From Anaerolineae bacterium (GTDB lineage Bacteria > Chloroflexota > Anaerolineae > Aggregatilineales > Phototrophicaceae), in NCBI GenBank assembly GCA_013821665.1, contig JACDGI010000007.1, positions 3,083 through 39,150 of the forward strand: a stretch of DNA of 36,068 nucleotides, given 5' to 3'. Below, piece after piece: positions 1 through 7,120 of the stretch (position 1 is the stretch's first letter; the number at the start of each line of letters is the position of its first letter). Below the pieces are notes generated by a model. It searched no databases, was not told the origin of the DNA, and saw only the letters and a program-made list of their open reading frames with translations. The translations under genes were made by a program, and so were the position numbers.

Positions 1-42
1 GCCAACTCCTGCGCGCCCACTAACCAATAAGGAGTCTAGCAT

Positions 43-294
43 ATGTTACGCGAGTTGTGCAATAAGCTTTGCATAAAAATGAGCCAAATGGCCAGGCAGG
101 CGGTAAAAATGCCTAGCGTTTCAAAATACAAAACAATGTCATCAACCGCAATTAAGTTAATTCATTCGTTCGCAACGCCCGACATGCGCGGTATCGAAAA
201 GCATCTTCACACACTATTTGCTGGATATCGTCAACACGGGGAATGGTTCGCACTCGATACCAATGCGGTTGAATACATCAGGGGGTTAGCATGA
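43..294 (+). CDS. GIY-YIG (T5orf172/MUG113-like) C-terminal remnant
   Basis: An 83-residue protein with a good ribosome site (AAGGAG at 29-34) before ATG 43. The C-terminal half has the pattern of the T5orf172/MUG113 branch of GIY-YIG nucleases: LIHSF, then IEKHLHTLF, then HGEWFAL. The N-terminal half should carry the G-I-Y and K-I-G catalytic strands, but it shows only a degenerate trace (LCIKM) and no Y-I-G motif. In-frame stops at 28 and 37 rule out a longer protein here. It overlaps the next gene by ATGA, so it is probably still co-translated. The family assignment rests on the C-terminal motif alone. I infer that it is catalytically dead or a decayed homing-type endonuclease. Confidence 0.5.
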   Translation: MLRELCNKLCIKMSQMARQAVKMPSVSKYKTMSSTAIKLIHSFATPDMRGIEKHLHTLFAGYRQHGEWFALDTNAVEYIRGLA

Positions 295-1328
295 CCATTA
301 TTCGCGCCCCCCATGACACAGAACACCCTTTTTTTATTGTCAACCGGGCGACGGCTCAAGACGCTAGGCTGTCATATGAAGCCCTTGGAATGATGACCTA
401 CCTCCTGAGCCATCCCAATGATTGGGATATTATGGTGACTGATCTACAGCGCAGGTGTGGACGTGATAAGGTAAAGCGAATTCTTGCCGAACTGAAGGCC
501 GCAGGCTATTTACTGGTTGAACTCAAGGTTCACAATGCCGATGGTCAATTTGCAACCAATCACCTTGCGCTTCATGAAACACCGTTGACGGATTCACCGT
601 CAACGGGAAACCCGTCAACGGTTAATCCGCCCCTACAGTATATAGATCAACAGAATCAAGAATCACAAACAAAAGAAATAAAGAATCAATCTCAATCAGA
701 GAGAGAGAGATTTCTACCTGAAGGGGTTGATCCAGCAAAATTCATTCAGGACGATCCATACACAAGCCCGGATGATGCGCCACAATACCTGCGCCAAACC
801 GCGCCAACATCGGCAGTTCGCCAGCAGCTCGAAGCTTATTCGACCAAACTTGGGAGCAAAGTGTATGGCGAAGTAATGACTCGCTGTGGCAATGCGCACT
901 CATGGGAATATGTTCTGAAGGCGTTTGCAAACGAACCGATGCCATCCCCCTGTTCCACGCCGCCCCCTTCGCCGGCCGCCGATGACCCTACCGAGCCGGA
1001 TGGATCGTTCGAAGAGGTTCCGGGCAACGAGACTCCGGCCATCGATGAGCCAGTGCTGATCGAGAACCCTGATCCAAATACCAAGAAATGGGCCATCGCA
1101 ATGAGTCAGCTTGAAATCCAACTGGATCGTGCCAGCTTCGAGACATGGCTAAAAGGAGCAATTTTCCAGCGCGTTGAGGACGGCGTGTGGGTGATCCGCG
1201 TGGCGAATACCCACACGCGTGACATGCTCCAATATCGGCTGTATCGCGAAATCCGGCGCGTCCTAGGTGACGTGTTGGGCGAACGTGTCGAACTGACTTT
1301 TGAGATTTCGGCGGTGCAGCATGGCTAA
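291..1328 (+). CDS. Phage replication initiator: winged-helix N-terminus, DnaA domain I-like C-terminus
   Basis: A 345-residue protein starting in an ATGA overlap with the upstream gene. Residues 1-100 resemble the winged-helix N-terminus of phage replication (replisome-organiser) proteins: an opening like IRAPHDTEHPFFIVNR, then LSYEALGMMTYLLSHP and DWDIMVTDLQ. A Pro/Ser/Thr stretch (about 97-112) is encoded by repeats described separately as a candidate origin. A Gln/Lys/Glu linker and a Pro/Glu-rich segment follow. Residues 268-340 look like DnaA domain I (DnaA_N): LDRASFETWLKG, VANTHTRDML, then LGERVELTFEI. In DnaA this domain binds the replicative helicase and DiaA-type partners, so the fusion suggests origin binding and helicase recruitment in one chain. 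The first domain is supported by family pattern. The helicase role is inference. Confidence 0.75.
   Translation: MTIIRAPHDTEHPFFIVNRATAQDARLSYEALGMMTYLLSHPNDWDIMVTDLQRRCGRDKVKRILAELKAAGYLLVELKVHNADGQFATNHLALHETPLTDSPSTGNPSTVNPPLQYIDQQNQESQTKEIKNQSQSERERFLPEGVDPAKFIQDDPYTSPDDAPQYLRQTAPTSAVRQQLEAYSTKLGSKVYGEVMTRCGNAHSWEYVLKAFANEPMPSPCSTPPPSPAADDPTEPDGSFEEVPGNETPAIDEPVLIENPDPNTKKWAIAMSQLEIQLDRASFETWLKGAIFQRVEDGVWVIRVANTHTRDMLQYRLYREIRRVLGDVLGERVELTFEISAVQHG
582..715 (+). other. ori: Candidate phage replication origin inside the initiator gene
   Basis: The 10-mer CCGTTGACGG occurs at 582-591, and its reverse complement CCGTCAACGG occurs at 597-606 and 612-621, with starts exactly 15 bp apart. 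An A+T/A-rich tract with few C or G follows (about 640-715, ATATAGATCAACAG onward) and ends in a GA repeat. Iterons inside the initiator gene, between the DNA-binding and partner-binding domains and followed by an AT-rich tract, is the arrangement of lambda ori inside gene O. The 15-bp period could also come from the repeated Ser-Thr-x-x-Pro codons, so origin function is inferred. Confidence 0.5.
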
Positions 1329-1761
1329 GCAATCCACACCGGCGGCCATCCGCCGCAAGCAGCAGTTGCGCGTTAAAGGCATCGTCAAAGCCTACGCCGG
1401 TAACGATCCCTTCGGCGGGCTGGGTGACTGGGATCCGTCCGATGCACCTAAAACAGCCATCGCACGGGTGATCGCTCATCTGGCCGATATGAAGATCCCG
1501 AAGCCTAAACCAGCGGCCGCCAAACCGAAGACGGCCAAACGTGCGCCGAAGACGAAACCCGTGCCGAAGCCTAAGAAGGGCAAGCAGGTTGCCAAGGTGA
1601 ATGAGGTTTGTCTGAAGTCGCCCTTCACCGGCAAACCCCATTGGATGCCGATGGTGGCAGAACTGAGCGAATTATTGGCCGAGGGCTGGATCATCGTCGA
1701 TGCCGATGTGCCGGTCGATCAAGCCTATGCCTTTTTGGGACAGGAGCCTGAACATGCCTAA
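1321..1761 (+). CDS. Small basic protein with Lys/Pro/Ala tail-like centre, function unknown
   Basis: A 146-residue protein if started at ATG 1321, which overlaps the replication gene by 8 nt. An upstream in-frame TTG at 1300 would add seven residues but lies deeper in the previous gene. The centre (about residues 59-92) is strongly basic and low in complexity, built from repeats such as KPKP, AKPKTAK and PKPKKGK, resembling histone H1-like tails that bind nucleic acid non-specifically. The C-terminal 45 residues look folded (SPFTGKPHWMP, LSELLAEGWIIVD). I do not recognise the family. Its place in the replication/partition operon and its charge suggest DNA binding, which is inference. Confidence 0.6.
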   Translation: MAKQSTPAAIRRKQQLRVKGIVKAYAGNDPFGGLGDWDPSDAPKTAIARVIAHLADMKIPKPKPAAAKPKTAKRAPKTKPVPKPKKGKQVAKVNEVCLKSPFTGKPHWMPMVAELSELLAEGWIIVDADVPVDQAYAFLGQEPEHA

Positions 1762-1975
1762 CCTTTCAAATGCGCAGCAGGTGCAATCGACGACTAACAG
1801 TTGCCCGGTGTGCGATCACACGGCACGCCGGGACGAGGATCTGCTGGACGCGCTGCAACAGGCGCGTTATATCCTCAACGCCAAGGATTTGATTGAGGAT
1901 CCTCGTGAGCGTGTGGTGCGGGCGAAGTTGGCAATTGAAGAAGCTCTGCGGTTGATGCAGCCGCTGCGGTGGTAA
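1754..1975 (+). CDS. Small protein with a CPVC motif, function unknown
   Basis: A 73-residue protein. The start is set at ATG 1754, with CAGGAG at 1741-1746 as ribosome site and an 8-nt overlap with the gene before, the same geometry as at 1321. A C-x2-C pair (CPVCDHTARRDED) sits near residue 17. No second cysteine pair is visible, so a full zinc finger would need His ligands or a dimer. The rest is predicted helical (LLDALQQARYIL, VRAKLAIEEALRLM). It is the last small gene before parA. No family is recognised. Confidence 0.55.
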   Translation: MPNLSNAQQVQSTTNSCPVCDHTARRDEDLLDALQQARYILNAKDLIEDPRERVVRAKLAIEEALRLMQPLRW

Positions 1976-2007
1976 GTAATTCATTCAACTGTTGAGGAGA
2001 ACTATAA

Positions 2008-2823
2008 ATGCCACAGAAAATAAAGATCATAGCAGTCACGAATCGTAAAGGTGGCGTGGGTAAAAGCACCATGACAACCCACATCGCCGCCGGATTGGCG
2101 TTGGCCGGCTTGAACGTGGGCATCGTCGATACCGACAGTCAGGGCCATGCCGGGTTGATGTTCGGCTTGCCAGATGAAAATGGCCTTTATGAGGCACTGA
2201 TATTAAAAAAACCGCTTAGCGAGATTGTGCGGCTCGTGCCGTTCACCCGTTATGTCGAGGATGACAAAATGTATACCGGGGGGAACTTATATGTGCTCCC
2301 TTCGAGCGACCTGACCTATCGCGTGCCCTACGAACTTCAACAGCATGAAACCTTTCTGTTTCTTGAAAAGTTGGAGGAACTGGGCGATTGGCTCAGTCTT
2401 GATGTCATTTTGATTGATACTAATCCGACGCTCAACATGTTTGATGGCGCCGTGTACTTGGCTGCTGACGCTTATATCTATGTGACTGAATGCGAGCGCT
2501 TGAGCATGGACGGTGTTAAGAGCGCAATCGAGCAGATGACGCGCGCCCAGCAGCAACGAGAGAAATATCTCAACCGTGCCAGCCAGATTATGGGCATTAT
2601 CCCCAATAAGATGCGCCCCAGCACAACCGTCCACCGCTCGAACATCAGCATTATTGCGGAGGCTTTTCCAAGTCTCGTGTGGTCACCGGTGACACTGCGT
2701 ACGGCGTGGGTGGAAGCGGCGAACATGCAGGAGATGATTTACCGCTATGCGCCAAATGGACAGGAATGCCGAGATGCCTATGCAATCGTGACTAAGACCA
2801 TGGAGGCGCTTCGTGCCCAGTAA
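2008..2823 (+). CDS. parA: ParA-family partition ATPase
   Basis: A 271-residue MinD/ParA-type P-loop ATPase, about the usual length for the small chromosomal/plasmid ParA (Soj) class without an N-terminal helix-turn-helix. The deviant Walker A motif KGGVGKST is at residues 14-21 with the signature lysine K14. The A' motif (IVDTDSQGHAG) is near residues 38-48 and Walker B (ILIDTNPT) near 133-141. GAGGAGAA precedes ATG 2008. ParA dimers bind DNA on ATP binding and move the cargo bound by a ParB-type partner. The next gene starts inside its 3' end, so the pair is probably one partition operon. The family is secure. The role in low-copy maintenance of this phage genome is inferred. Confidence 0.93.
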   Translation: MPQKIKIIAVTNRKGGVGKSTMTTHIAAGLALAGLNVGIVDTDSQGHAGLMFGLPDENGLYEALILKKPLSEIVRLVPFTRYVEDDKMYTGGNLYVLPSSDLTYRVPYELQQHETFLFLEKLEELGDWLSLDVILIDTNPTLNMFDGAVYLAADAYIYVTECERLSMDGVKSAIEQMTRAQQQREKYLNRASQIMGIIPNKMRPSTTVHRSNISIIAEAFPSLVWSPVTLRTAWVEAANMQEMIYRYAPNGQECRDAYAIVTKTMEALRAQ

Positions 2824-3625
2824 AGCAGATCGCCTCAAGCAAAACCCCCCGACATTTGGGGACATGATGGATACCGCCGTCGGTGCCAAAGTCATTGAGA
2901 AACAGATCATTGTGCGGGACGAAAACGCGATACAGCGCAATGACGATGGCACGATGACTTACAAGCGTTTTACCATGACGGCCACTGGTCTAACGATTCC
3001 AGACGGGATCGAAGAGCCGGAATGGATAGAAGTTGGGAATGTCATCAAGTCATTGGAATCATCAATCTCTTGGGTGCTGGGGGATTGGGCTGAATACGCA
3101 AATCGTGTATGGCGATTTAGTTATGAGGACATCGCTAAGCACTTTGGCTACGAAGAAGAGACTTTGATGACTTACGGTTGGGTATGTCGATCCGTGCCCA
3201 CCTCGATTCGGAATCGAGGTGTGTATTTTGGTCACGCGCGACTTATTGCGCCGCTCGACAAAACACCCGATTTGCAATCAGCATGGCTCCAATATTCGGC
3301 TGTCTTGCGGCTACGCGTAAAAGACTTGAAAGATGAAATGGGCCTATTGGCTGTTATGCCAGTTGATGCAGCGATTGGGTGGCTTGATACGGCAATGACT
3401 GAGCAAAAGCGACTAATCGAATATGACCAATTCAAACCGAAGCAAAAGACGAAAAAAGCAAATGCAGAGAAGGAACGGGTGATGACCTTCCGTGCATATG
3501 TGGATAGCACCGTTGATAAGCTGCCCTACATGGATCGTACAGCGCGGGCAGCATTTATCGAGCGCACATCATGGCTGGCCGACTATTACGCCAAGTTAAC
3601 TGAGCAAGCTAAAGGAAGTCAATGA
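2813..3625 (+). CDS. DNA-binding protein in ParB position (LmbU/ParB-like helix-turn-helix family)
   Basis: A 270-residue protein from GTG 2813, overlapping parA by 11 nt. The central region (about residues 75-175) matches a family of helix-turn-helix proteins from actinobacterial and other plasmids/phages, including the LmbU-type regulators: WVLGDWAEYANR, YGWVCRSVPTSIRNR, then VYFGHARLIAPLD in the place of the usual FGHH-x-VA-x-L. The C-terminus is Lys-rich and helical. Its position directly after parA suggests it is the centromere-binding partner, though no canonical ParB box-2 (GERR) motif is visible. The stop codon lies at the edge of an IS-end hairpin (3626-3645), so the original C-terminus may have been trimmed. 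The partner role is inference. Confidence 0.6.
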   Translation: MPSKADRLKQNPPTFGDMMDTAVGAKVIEKQIIVRDENAIQRNDDGTMTYKRFTMTATGLTIPDGIEEPEWIEVGNVIKSLESSISWVLGDWAEYANRVWRFSYEDIAKHFGYEEETLMTYGWVCRSVPTSIRNRGVYFGHARLIAPLDKTPDLQSAWLQYSAVLRLRVKDLKDEMGLLAVMPVDAAIGWLDTAMTEQKRLIEYDQFKPKQKTKKANAEKERVMTFRAYVDSTVDKLPYMDRTARAAFIERTSWLADYYAKLTEQAKGSQ

Positions 3626-3646
3626 CCCCCGCCTAAAGGCGGAGGC
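3626..3646. repeat. IS200/IS605-type right-end hairpin (left border of IS scar)
   Basis: CCCCCGCC-TAAA-GGCGGAGG forms an eight-position stem with one mismatch and a TAAA loop, immediately after the stop codon of the ParB-position gene. On the minus strand it lies just downstream of the TnpB remnant at 3658-3873. That is where the imperfect palindrome at the right end of an IS200/IS605 element should be. It could also terminate minus-strand transcription, but no T-run follows on that strand. Confidence 0.55.
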
Positions 3647-3657
3647 TTGTAACTCAC

Positions 3658-3873
3658 CTAGCCGGACTTTTCCGGTCTACTGGCTACGATAGGCGGATTG
3701 ACAGCCGCCCAGAAAGCAATGTTTTTAGCGGCGTTGACATCGGCATGTGCCGCGTGTCCACACTGACAGCAAAGGAAAGTATCTTGGGTTTTACGGTTCG
3801 CCTTCTCAATATGCCCACACTCACAACATCTTTGGGATGTGTAACGCGGGTCAACCCGGAAACGTTTGCCCAA
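3658..3873 (-). pseudogene. tnpB: TnpB (OrfB) C-terminal remnant
   Basis: About 70 residues of the C-terminus of a TnpB/OrfB protein read on the minus strand. They carry the zinc-ribbon cysteine pairs (CCECG and CCQCG) and the last RuvC segment HADVNAAKNI, whose Asp is the third catalytic carboxylate. A full TnpB is about 350-450 residues, so most of the gene is gone. The frame stays open upstream to about 3949, but homology by eye fades beyond the PRYTSQRC segment (about 3858), where the opposite strand begins to look like a different gene. It is a non-functional scar of an IS200/IS605- or IS607-like element. Confidence 0.85.
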
Positions 3874-4122
3874 TCGGTGGCCGACTTCTTCCGCGCCAAG
3901 GATTATCCGATCCTTGGCGTGGAGGTGCAGTTCGGCGGCGCATTTCCGTTAGTGATGCTCTGGGACGACGATGCGCAGATCTCGCGTTTTATCGCCTGCA
4001 CAGTCAACGACGATCAAGTGCTGGACGCTTTGCTGTATGCAAAGGAAATTGCAGAACAAGAAGAAGCTGCTGGCAATGCACCCTGCGGCGCTCTCGGCAG
4101 CATGGCGTGGCCGGGTGGGTGA
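3811..4122 (+). pseudogene. 5'-truncated unknown phage gene fused to IS sequence
   Basis: The plus-strand frame from about 3860 to 4080 reads like real protein: VADFFRAKDYPILGVEV, FPLVMLWDDD, LLYAKEIAEQEE. Everything before about 3860 is antisense to the TnpB tail, so the apparent start (ATG 3811, no ribosome site) is not native. The last 15 residues (GNAPCGALGSMAWPGG) run into another IS-type end. I infer a phage gene that lost both ends to IS insertion or deletion. The family is not recognised. Confidence 0.45.
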
Positions 4123-4127
4123 CTACT

Positions 4128-4147
4128 CCGCCAGCTAAAGCAGGCGG
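4128..4147. repeat. IS200/IS605-type end hairpin
   Basis: CCGCC-AGC-TAAA-GCA-GGCGG: a five-pair outer stem, one A-A mismatch, two G-C pairs and a TAAA loop, followed by CTTCTCAAAC. The same AGC-TAAA-GCA core is in the 64-bp repeat that begins 25 bp later. I read it as the right end of a second IS200/IS605-like element. Confidence 0.45.
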
Positions 4148-4172
4148 CTTCTCAAACTACGCGTGACCTAAT

Positions 4173-4236
4173 AGTGAAGGAGGAAAGCGCATTCCGCTGT
4201 CAGCTAAAGCAGACAGTCCCCTGCGCGAGAATTTAT
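4173..4236 (+). repeat. 64-bp SD-hairpin-ATG repeat, copy 1
   Basis: This copy is identical by eye to two tandem copies at 34453-34516 and 34517-34580. Order: AAGGAGG (a full-strength Shine-Dalgarno site), AAA, GCGCA, then the hairpin CTGTC-A-GC-TAAA-GC-A-GACAG, then TGCGC, GAGAATTTAT. GCGCA and TGCGC can pair as an outer stem. The final AT of the unit plus the next G make the ATG of the gene at 4235. The hairpin and the GCGCATTCC context resemble right ends of IS200/IS605 (IS1341-type) elements, so I infer a MITE-like derivative. Confidence 0.8.
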
Positions 4237-5527
4237 GGTTGATATGACTGATATGCCTGAAGTCGTAAAACCGAAGAGCAAGTACACCCTGACCGATGTG
4301 CCAGGTGGATTTCTGGTGCAACGTGAAGGTGGCTTAGAGGTCGGGGTTACTTATGGCGACACCTACCTTCATGTGGGCACTCGCAATGTCGGCCTTTACC
4401 AGTATCCCCAGCTCGTCAACGAGGTCGGTGACTGGTTTATGGATCAGATCGTTTCTGGGTACCTGAACAAACGCAAGCGCGAAGAGGGCACGGAAATGAT
4501 CGCCCGCGCCCTATCCAAACGCATGAAGCCGCACTGGGAGCGGATCGTAAAGGAGATCGTGCCGGCCGATGTGAGTGAACTGGCGCGGCTCATGTGGTCA
4601 AGTGTGCATGGTGATGCGGATATTCTCCACCGGCCAGAGCTGTACACCGACGAATACAAGCACGTGCGCGGCGATCTGAAGAAATACCATGCCTGCCGGT
4701 TGATCGTTAAGAAGGAAGAGAATATTTATAGCATCGAAGTGCCATCATTGCTGGAGCGGGCCAAACTGTGGCGCCAGCTCTACGCTGCCAATGTCGTTTC
4801 ACCGAAGGCCTTCAATAAGACGCTCGATGCCATGCCCCGGGCGCTGAGCTTCCATTCGATTGATCAACTCGTTAACGTCCACCTCGATCAGCCGATCACC
4901 AACCGGTTGCATATGATTGCTGTCCTGTGCGGCGCCGAGCACTTCCATTGGTATATGCACGAACCGATTGTGCTGCACGCTACCGGCGACATGATTCGGG
5001 AAGCCTGCACGCGGGTCGAATGGATGCGGCCGCTGAAAACCACTTCCCGCACGCGCGATATTAAGGACTTCATTCAGTTTGTGTTGGATTACCCTGCACC
5101 TTTCAATGGCGATTTCCTTGGCCTGGCACGACGTAGCCAGGAATGGCATGGCGACAATCAGCGGCTGCCGGAAGAGGCCCGGTTGAGTGCAGATGAGAAG
5201 CTGCCGCTGCTGACTCTGGATTATGAAGCGCTGGCCGCGGAAGGTATTGAGCCGCTGCGAACGGTGGGCGATGTCGTCCAGGAAGGCGATACGATGCATC
5301 ACTGTGTGGCCTCCTACGCGCGACGTGCGCATAGGGGGCACTCGTTCCTCTTCCATGTCGAACATGAAAAGGAAAAGGCCACTATTGAGCTGTCGCCGGC
5401 AGGGTTTGTCCAACAAGCCTACGGGCCGCGTAATACCATTAACAAGGCCTGCCAATGGGGCACTGACAAGCTGCGGCAGGCCGCCAAGCATCCGGATCTG
5501 GCCGTTGTTCCGGCGATTCCGTTTTAG
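4235..5527 (+). CDS. PcfJ-like domain protein
   Basis: A 430-residue protein. The C-terminal third carries the PcfJ-like signature: EGDTMHHCVASYARRA, then SFLFHVEHEKEKATIEL, then FVQQAYGPRN, ending in a helical segment. PcfJ-like proteins are common on conjugative plasmids and phages next to ASCH-domain and replication genes, and their biochemical role is not established. The N-terminal 300 residues are not recognised. The start at ATG 4235 is created by the end of the 64-bp repeat. ATG 4244 and ATG 4253 are alternatives a few codons in. The only strong Shine-Dalgarno site is about 50 nt upstream, across the repeat hairpin. An ASCH-domain gene follows directly. Confidence 0.7.
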   Translation: MVDMTDMPEVVKPKSKYTLTDVPGGFLVQREGGLEVGVTYGDTYLHVGTRNVGLYQYPQLVNEVGDWFMDQIVSGYLNKRKREEGTEMIARALSKRMKPHWERIVKEIVPADVSELARLMWSSVHGDADILHRPELYTDEYKHVRGDLKKYHACRLIVKKEENIYSIEVPSLLERAKLWRQLYAANVVSPKAFNKTLDAMPRALSFHSIDQLVNVHLDQPITNRLHMIAVLCGAEHFHWYMHEPIVLHATGDMIREACTRVEWMRPLKTTSRTRDIKDFIQFVLDYPAPFNGDFLGLARRSQEWHGDNQRLPEEARLSADEKLPLLTLDYEALAAEGIEPLRTVGDVVQEGDTMHHCVASYARRAHRGHSFLFHVEHEKEKATIELSPAGFVQQAYGPRNTINKACQWGTDKLRQAAKHPDLAVVPAIPF

Positions 5528-5544
5528 TGCAAAGGATTTTGCAT

Positions 5545-5997
5545 ATGCCAATTGTTAAAGCCATCACCCTCTATCAGCCCTGGGCATCCTTGATCATTCT
5601 GGGTTTCAAGCGATTTGAAACGCGGAGCTGGGGCAGTCAGTACACTGGCTTGCTCGTGATCCATGCAGGAAAGACACTGGAGGTCAATACGGCGGATGCC
5701 AACTTTATGAACCACCTTTATGCCAGCGGTATCACCGATTATCGCAAACTGCCGTTGAGCGCGGCGGTTGGCGTCGTCTGGAAAGGGAAGTGTTACCGTG
5801 GTGCCAGCGTCCTGCCCCATATCGACGAGCGCGAAAAGGCGTTCGGCAATTTTAACGGTCCTGACCGTATCGCGTGGGAGTTAGCGAACCCGGTTGCATT
5901 CGATCCACCGGTACCGATGCGAGGAAAGCAAGGACTCTGGGATTGGCCGCTGCCGCTGCCGGATGATGTTCTGGCGATGCTCCAGTACGTGATTTAA
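5545..5997 (+). CDS. ASCH-domain protein
   Basis: A 150-residue protein from ATG 5545, with AAAGGA at 5531-5536 as ribosome site. An in-frame GTG at 5527 touches the previous stop and is less likely. It has the ASCH pattern: KAITLYQPWASLIILG near the start, the G-x-K-x-x-E-x-R-x-W signature (GFKRFETRSW), GLLVIHAG, and a late conserved KQGLWDW. ASCH domains form a beta-barrel related to PUA domains and are thought to bind RNA or modified nucleotides. Some members are nucleases or amidohydrolases. The partnership with PcfJ-like genes recurs in mobile elements. Domain assignment is firm and function is unknown. Confidence 0.85.
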   Translation: MPIVKAITLYQPWASLIILGFKRFETRSWGSQYTGLLVIHAGKTLEVNTADANFMNHLYASGITDYRKLPLSAAVGVVWKGKCYRGASVLPHIDEREKAFGNFNGPDRIAWELANPVAFDPPVPMRGKQGLWDWPLPLPDDVLAMLQYVI

Positions 5998-6005
5998 GGG
6001 GATAT

Positions 6006-6287
6006 ATGATCAAATCAATTCTATTCGGCAAATGGGCGAACCGGTGGCAAGTACCATTGATATGGCGCTTATTCTACCGGCTTAAGGCATTGTTGTGCTG
6101 CATTTTTAACCGTGAGCCGGATGTCAATGTCAATTTCTATGACTACACCCATGTCACATTGACCTACACCAATGGCGGTTCAGCCTGGTCAGAATTTGGC
6201 ACCAATCATTGGTCTGAAGCCATAGCAGTCGGCGGTGGAATATTTCGTAATTGGTGGTGTACCTATTATCAGGATTCGAGCGTTTAA
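6006..6287 (+). CDS. Small unknown phage protein
   Basis: A 93-residue protein with a strong ribosome site (AAGGGGAT) 5-6 nt before ATG 6006. The N-terminal 35 residues are basic and hydrophobic (FGKWANRWQVPLIWRLFY, LLCCIF) and could form an amphipathic or membrane-contacting helix. The rest is rich in Tyr, Thr, Trp and Asn. I do not recognise it. It lies between the ASCH gene and the nucleotidyltransferase with short spacers, so it is in the same transcription unit. Confidence 0.55.
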   Translation: MIKSILFGKWANRWQVPLIWRLFYRLKALLCCIFNREPDVNVNFYDYTHVTLTYTNGGSAWSEFGTNHWSEAIAVGGGIFRNWWCTYYQDSSV

Positions 6288-6289
6288 CG

Positions 6290-7120
6290 ATGATCGCACA
6301 ACCTAACACACCCATCCAACTAGCGGATGCCCGCGCGGTGATCGGCGAGCTGGTCGAGCTACTGCGGCCAGCCTGTGAACGGATCGAGATCGCCGGCAGT
6401 GTGCGGCGTGGTAAGCCAGAAGTACATGATGCAGAAGCGGTGATCATCCCAACGCCGGATCTGCTGCCGTTAACCGATACATTGATCGAATATGGCAAGG
6501 CAAAGTATGCCCTTTATGGTGAGAAACGAACGAAGCGCTGGGGCAATAATTATCGCGGCTTGCTCTTCGGCGGTATCAAGTGCGAGTTGTTTATGACGAA
6601 TGCCGAGAGCTGGGGCTGGCAGTACTGGCTGCGCACCGGCCCCGGCGATGCCAATGCTTATATCATGCGCTGGTTGGGTCTCTCGCACGTCAAAGCACCG
6701 GTGCGGTTCCAGGGTGGCTACGGCTGGTACAGCCGGAACTGGCGGCACAATGGCAAGGCGTGGGTGGCTGAGGATAAGCAGCGGCTGCGGATTGCCAGCG
6801 AGGAAGATCTGTTTGCGGTGCTGGGGATGCCGTTTATCCCGCCCAGCGAACGAACCGAGATGATGTACCGGAAGCTGACCAACAAGCGCGATTACAAGTG
6901 GCTGGATAATTATCTGCCGTACTTCGCGGTCGGCGCCCATCAACCCCATTTGATCGGCCAGCGCAATATAAGCCATTACTTCGATGGTGATGATGAAGGG
7001 GTAGTGGAGTCTGAACCAGATAAACGCTGGCGAGCTGAACGGCAGTATAACGCCTGGTTGACTGATCCCTACCGAGGGTCCTGGGAGGCATGGAAGCAAA
7101 GATGTGGGGAATTTTTGTGA
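6290..7120 (+). CDS. Minimal PolX/DNA polymerase beta-like nucleotidyltransferase
   Basis: A 276-residue protein from ATG 6290. An upstream in-frame TTG at 6251 lies inside the previous gene. The nucleotidyltransferase core is visible: IAGSVRRGKPEV at about residues 35-46, matching the G-S-x-R-R-x-x-x-x-V of PolX enzymes, then HDAEAVII, which replaces the usual D-x-D with D-x-E. Next comes GIKCELFMTNAESWGWQY and WLRTGPGDANAYI, matching the PolX segment V-D-L-x-x-x-x-x-E-x-x-G-x-x-x-x-x-x-T-G-x-x-x-x-N. N-terminal 8-kDa and helix-hairpin-helix domains are absent, and the C-terminal 120 residues are not recognised. Related stand-alone proteins occur in phages and plasmids. Terminal transferase, repair or RNA/protein nucleotidylation are all possible. 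Active-site function is not proven because of the D-to-E change. Confidence 0.7.
   Translation: MIAQPNTPIQLADARAVIGELVELLRPACERIEIAGSVRRGKPEVHDAEAVIIPTPDLLPLTDTLIEYGKAKYALYGEKRTKRWGNNYRGLLFGGIKCELFMTNAESWGWQYWLRTGPGDANAYIMRWLGLSHVKAPVRFQGGYGWYSRNWRHNGKAWVAEDKQRLRIASEEDLFAVLGMPFIPPSERTEMMYRKLTNKRDYKWLDNYLPYFAVGAHQPHLIGQRNISHYFDGDDEGVVESEPDKRWRAERQYNAWLTDPYRGSWEAWKQRCGEFL

Noticed and set aside
3747-4166. Alternative plus-strand frame of 139 residues
   Set aside because: Arg/Gly/Cys-rich without structure. The frame at 3860-4080 is far more protein-like.
4173-4236. Functional TnpB omega-RNA with the downstream gene start as guide
   Set aside because: Only 64 bp of end-like sequence are present and no intact TnpB is in the window, so guide function has no support.
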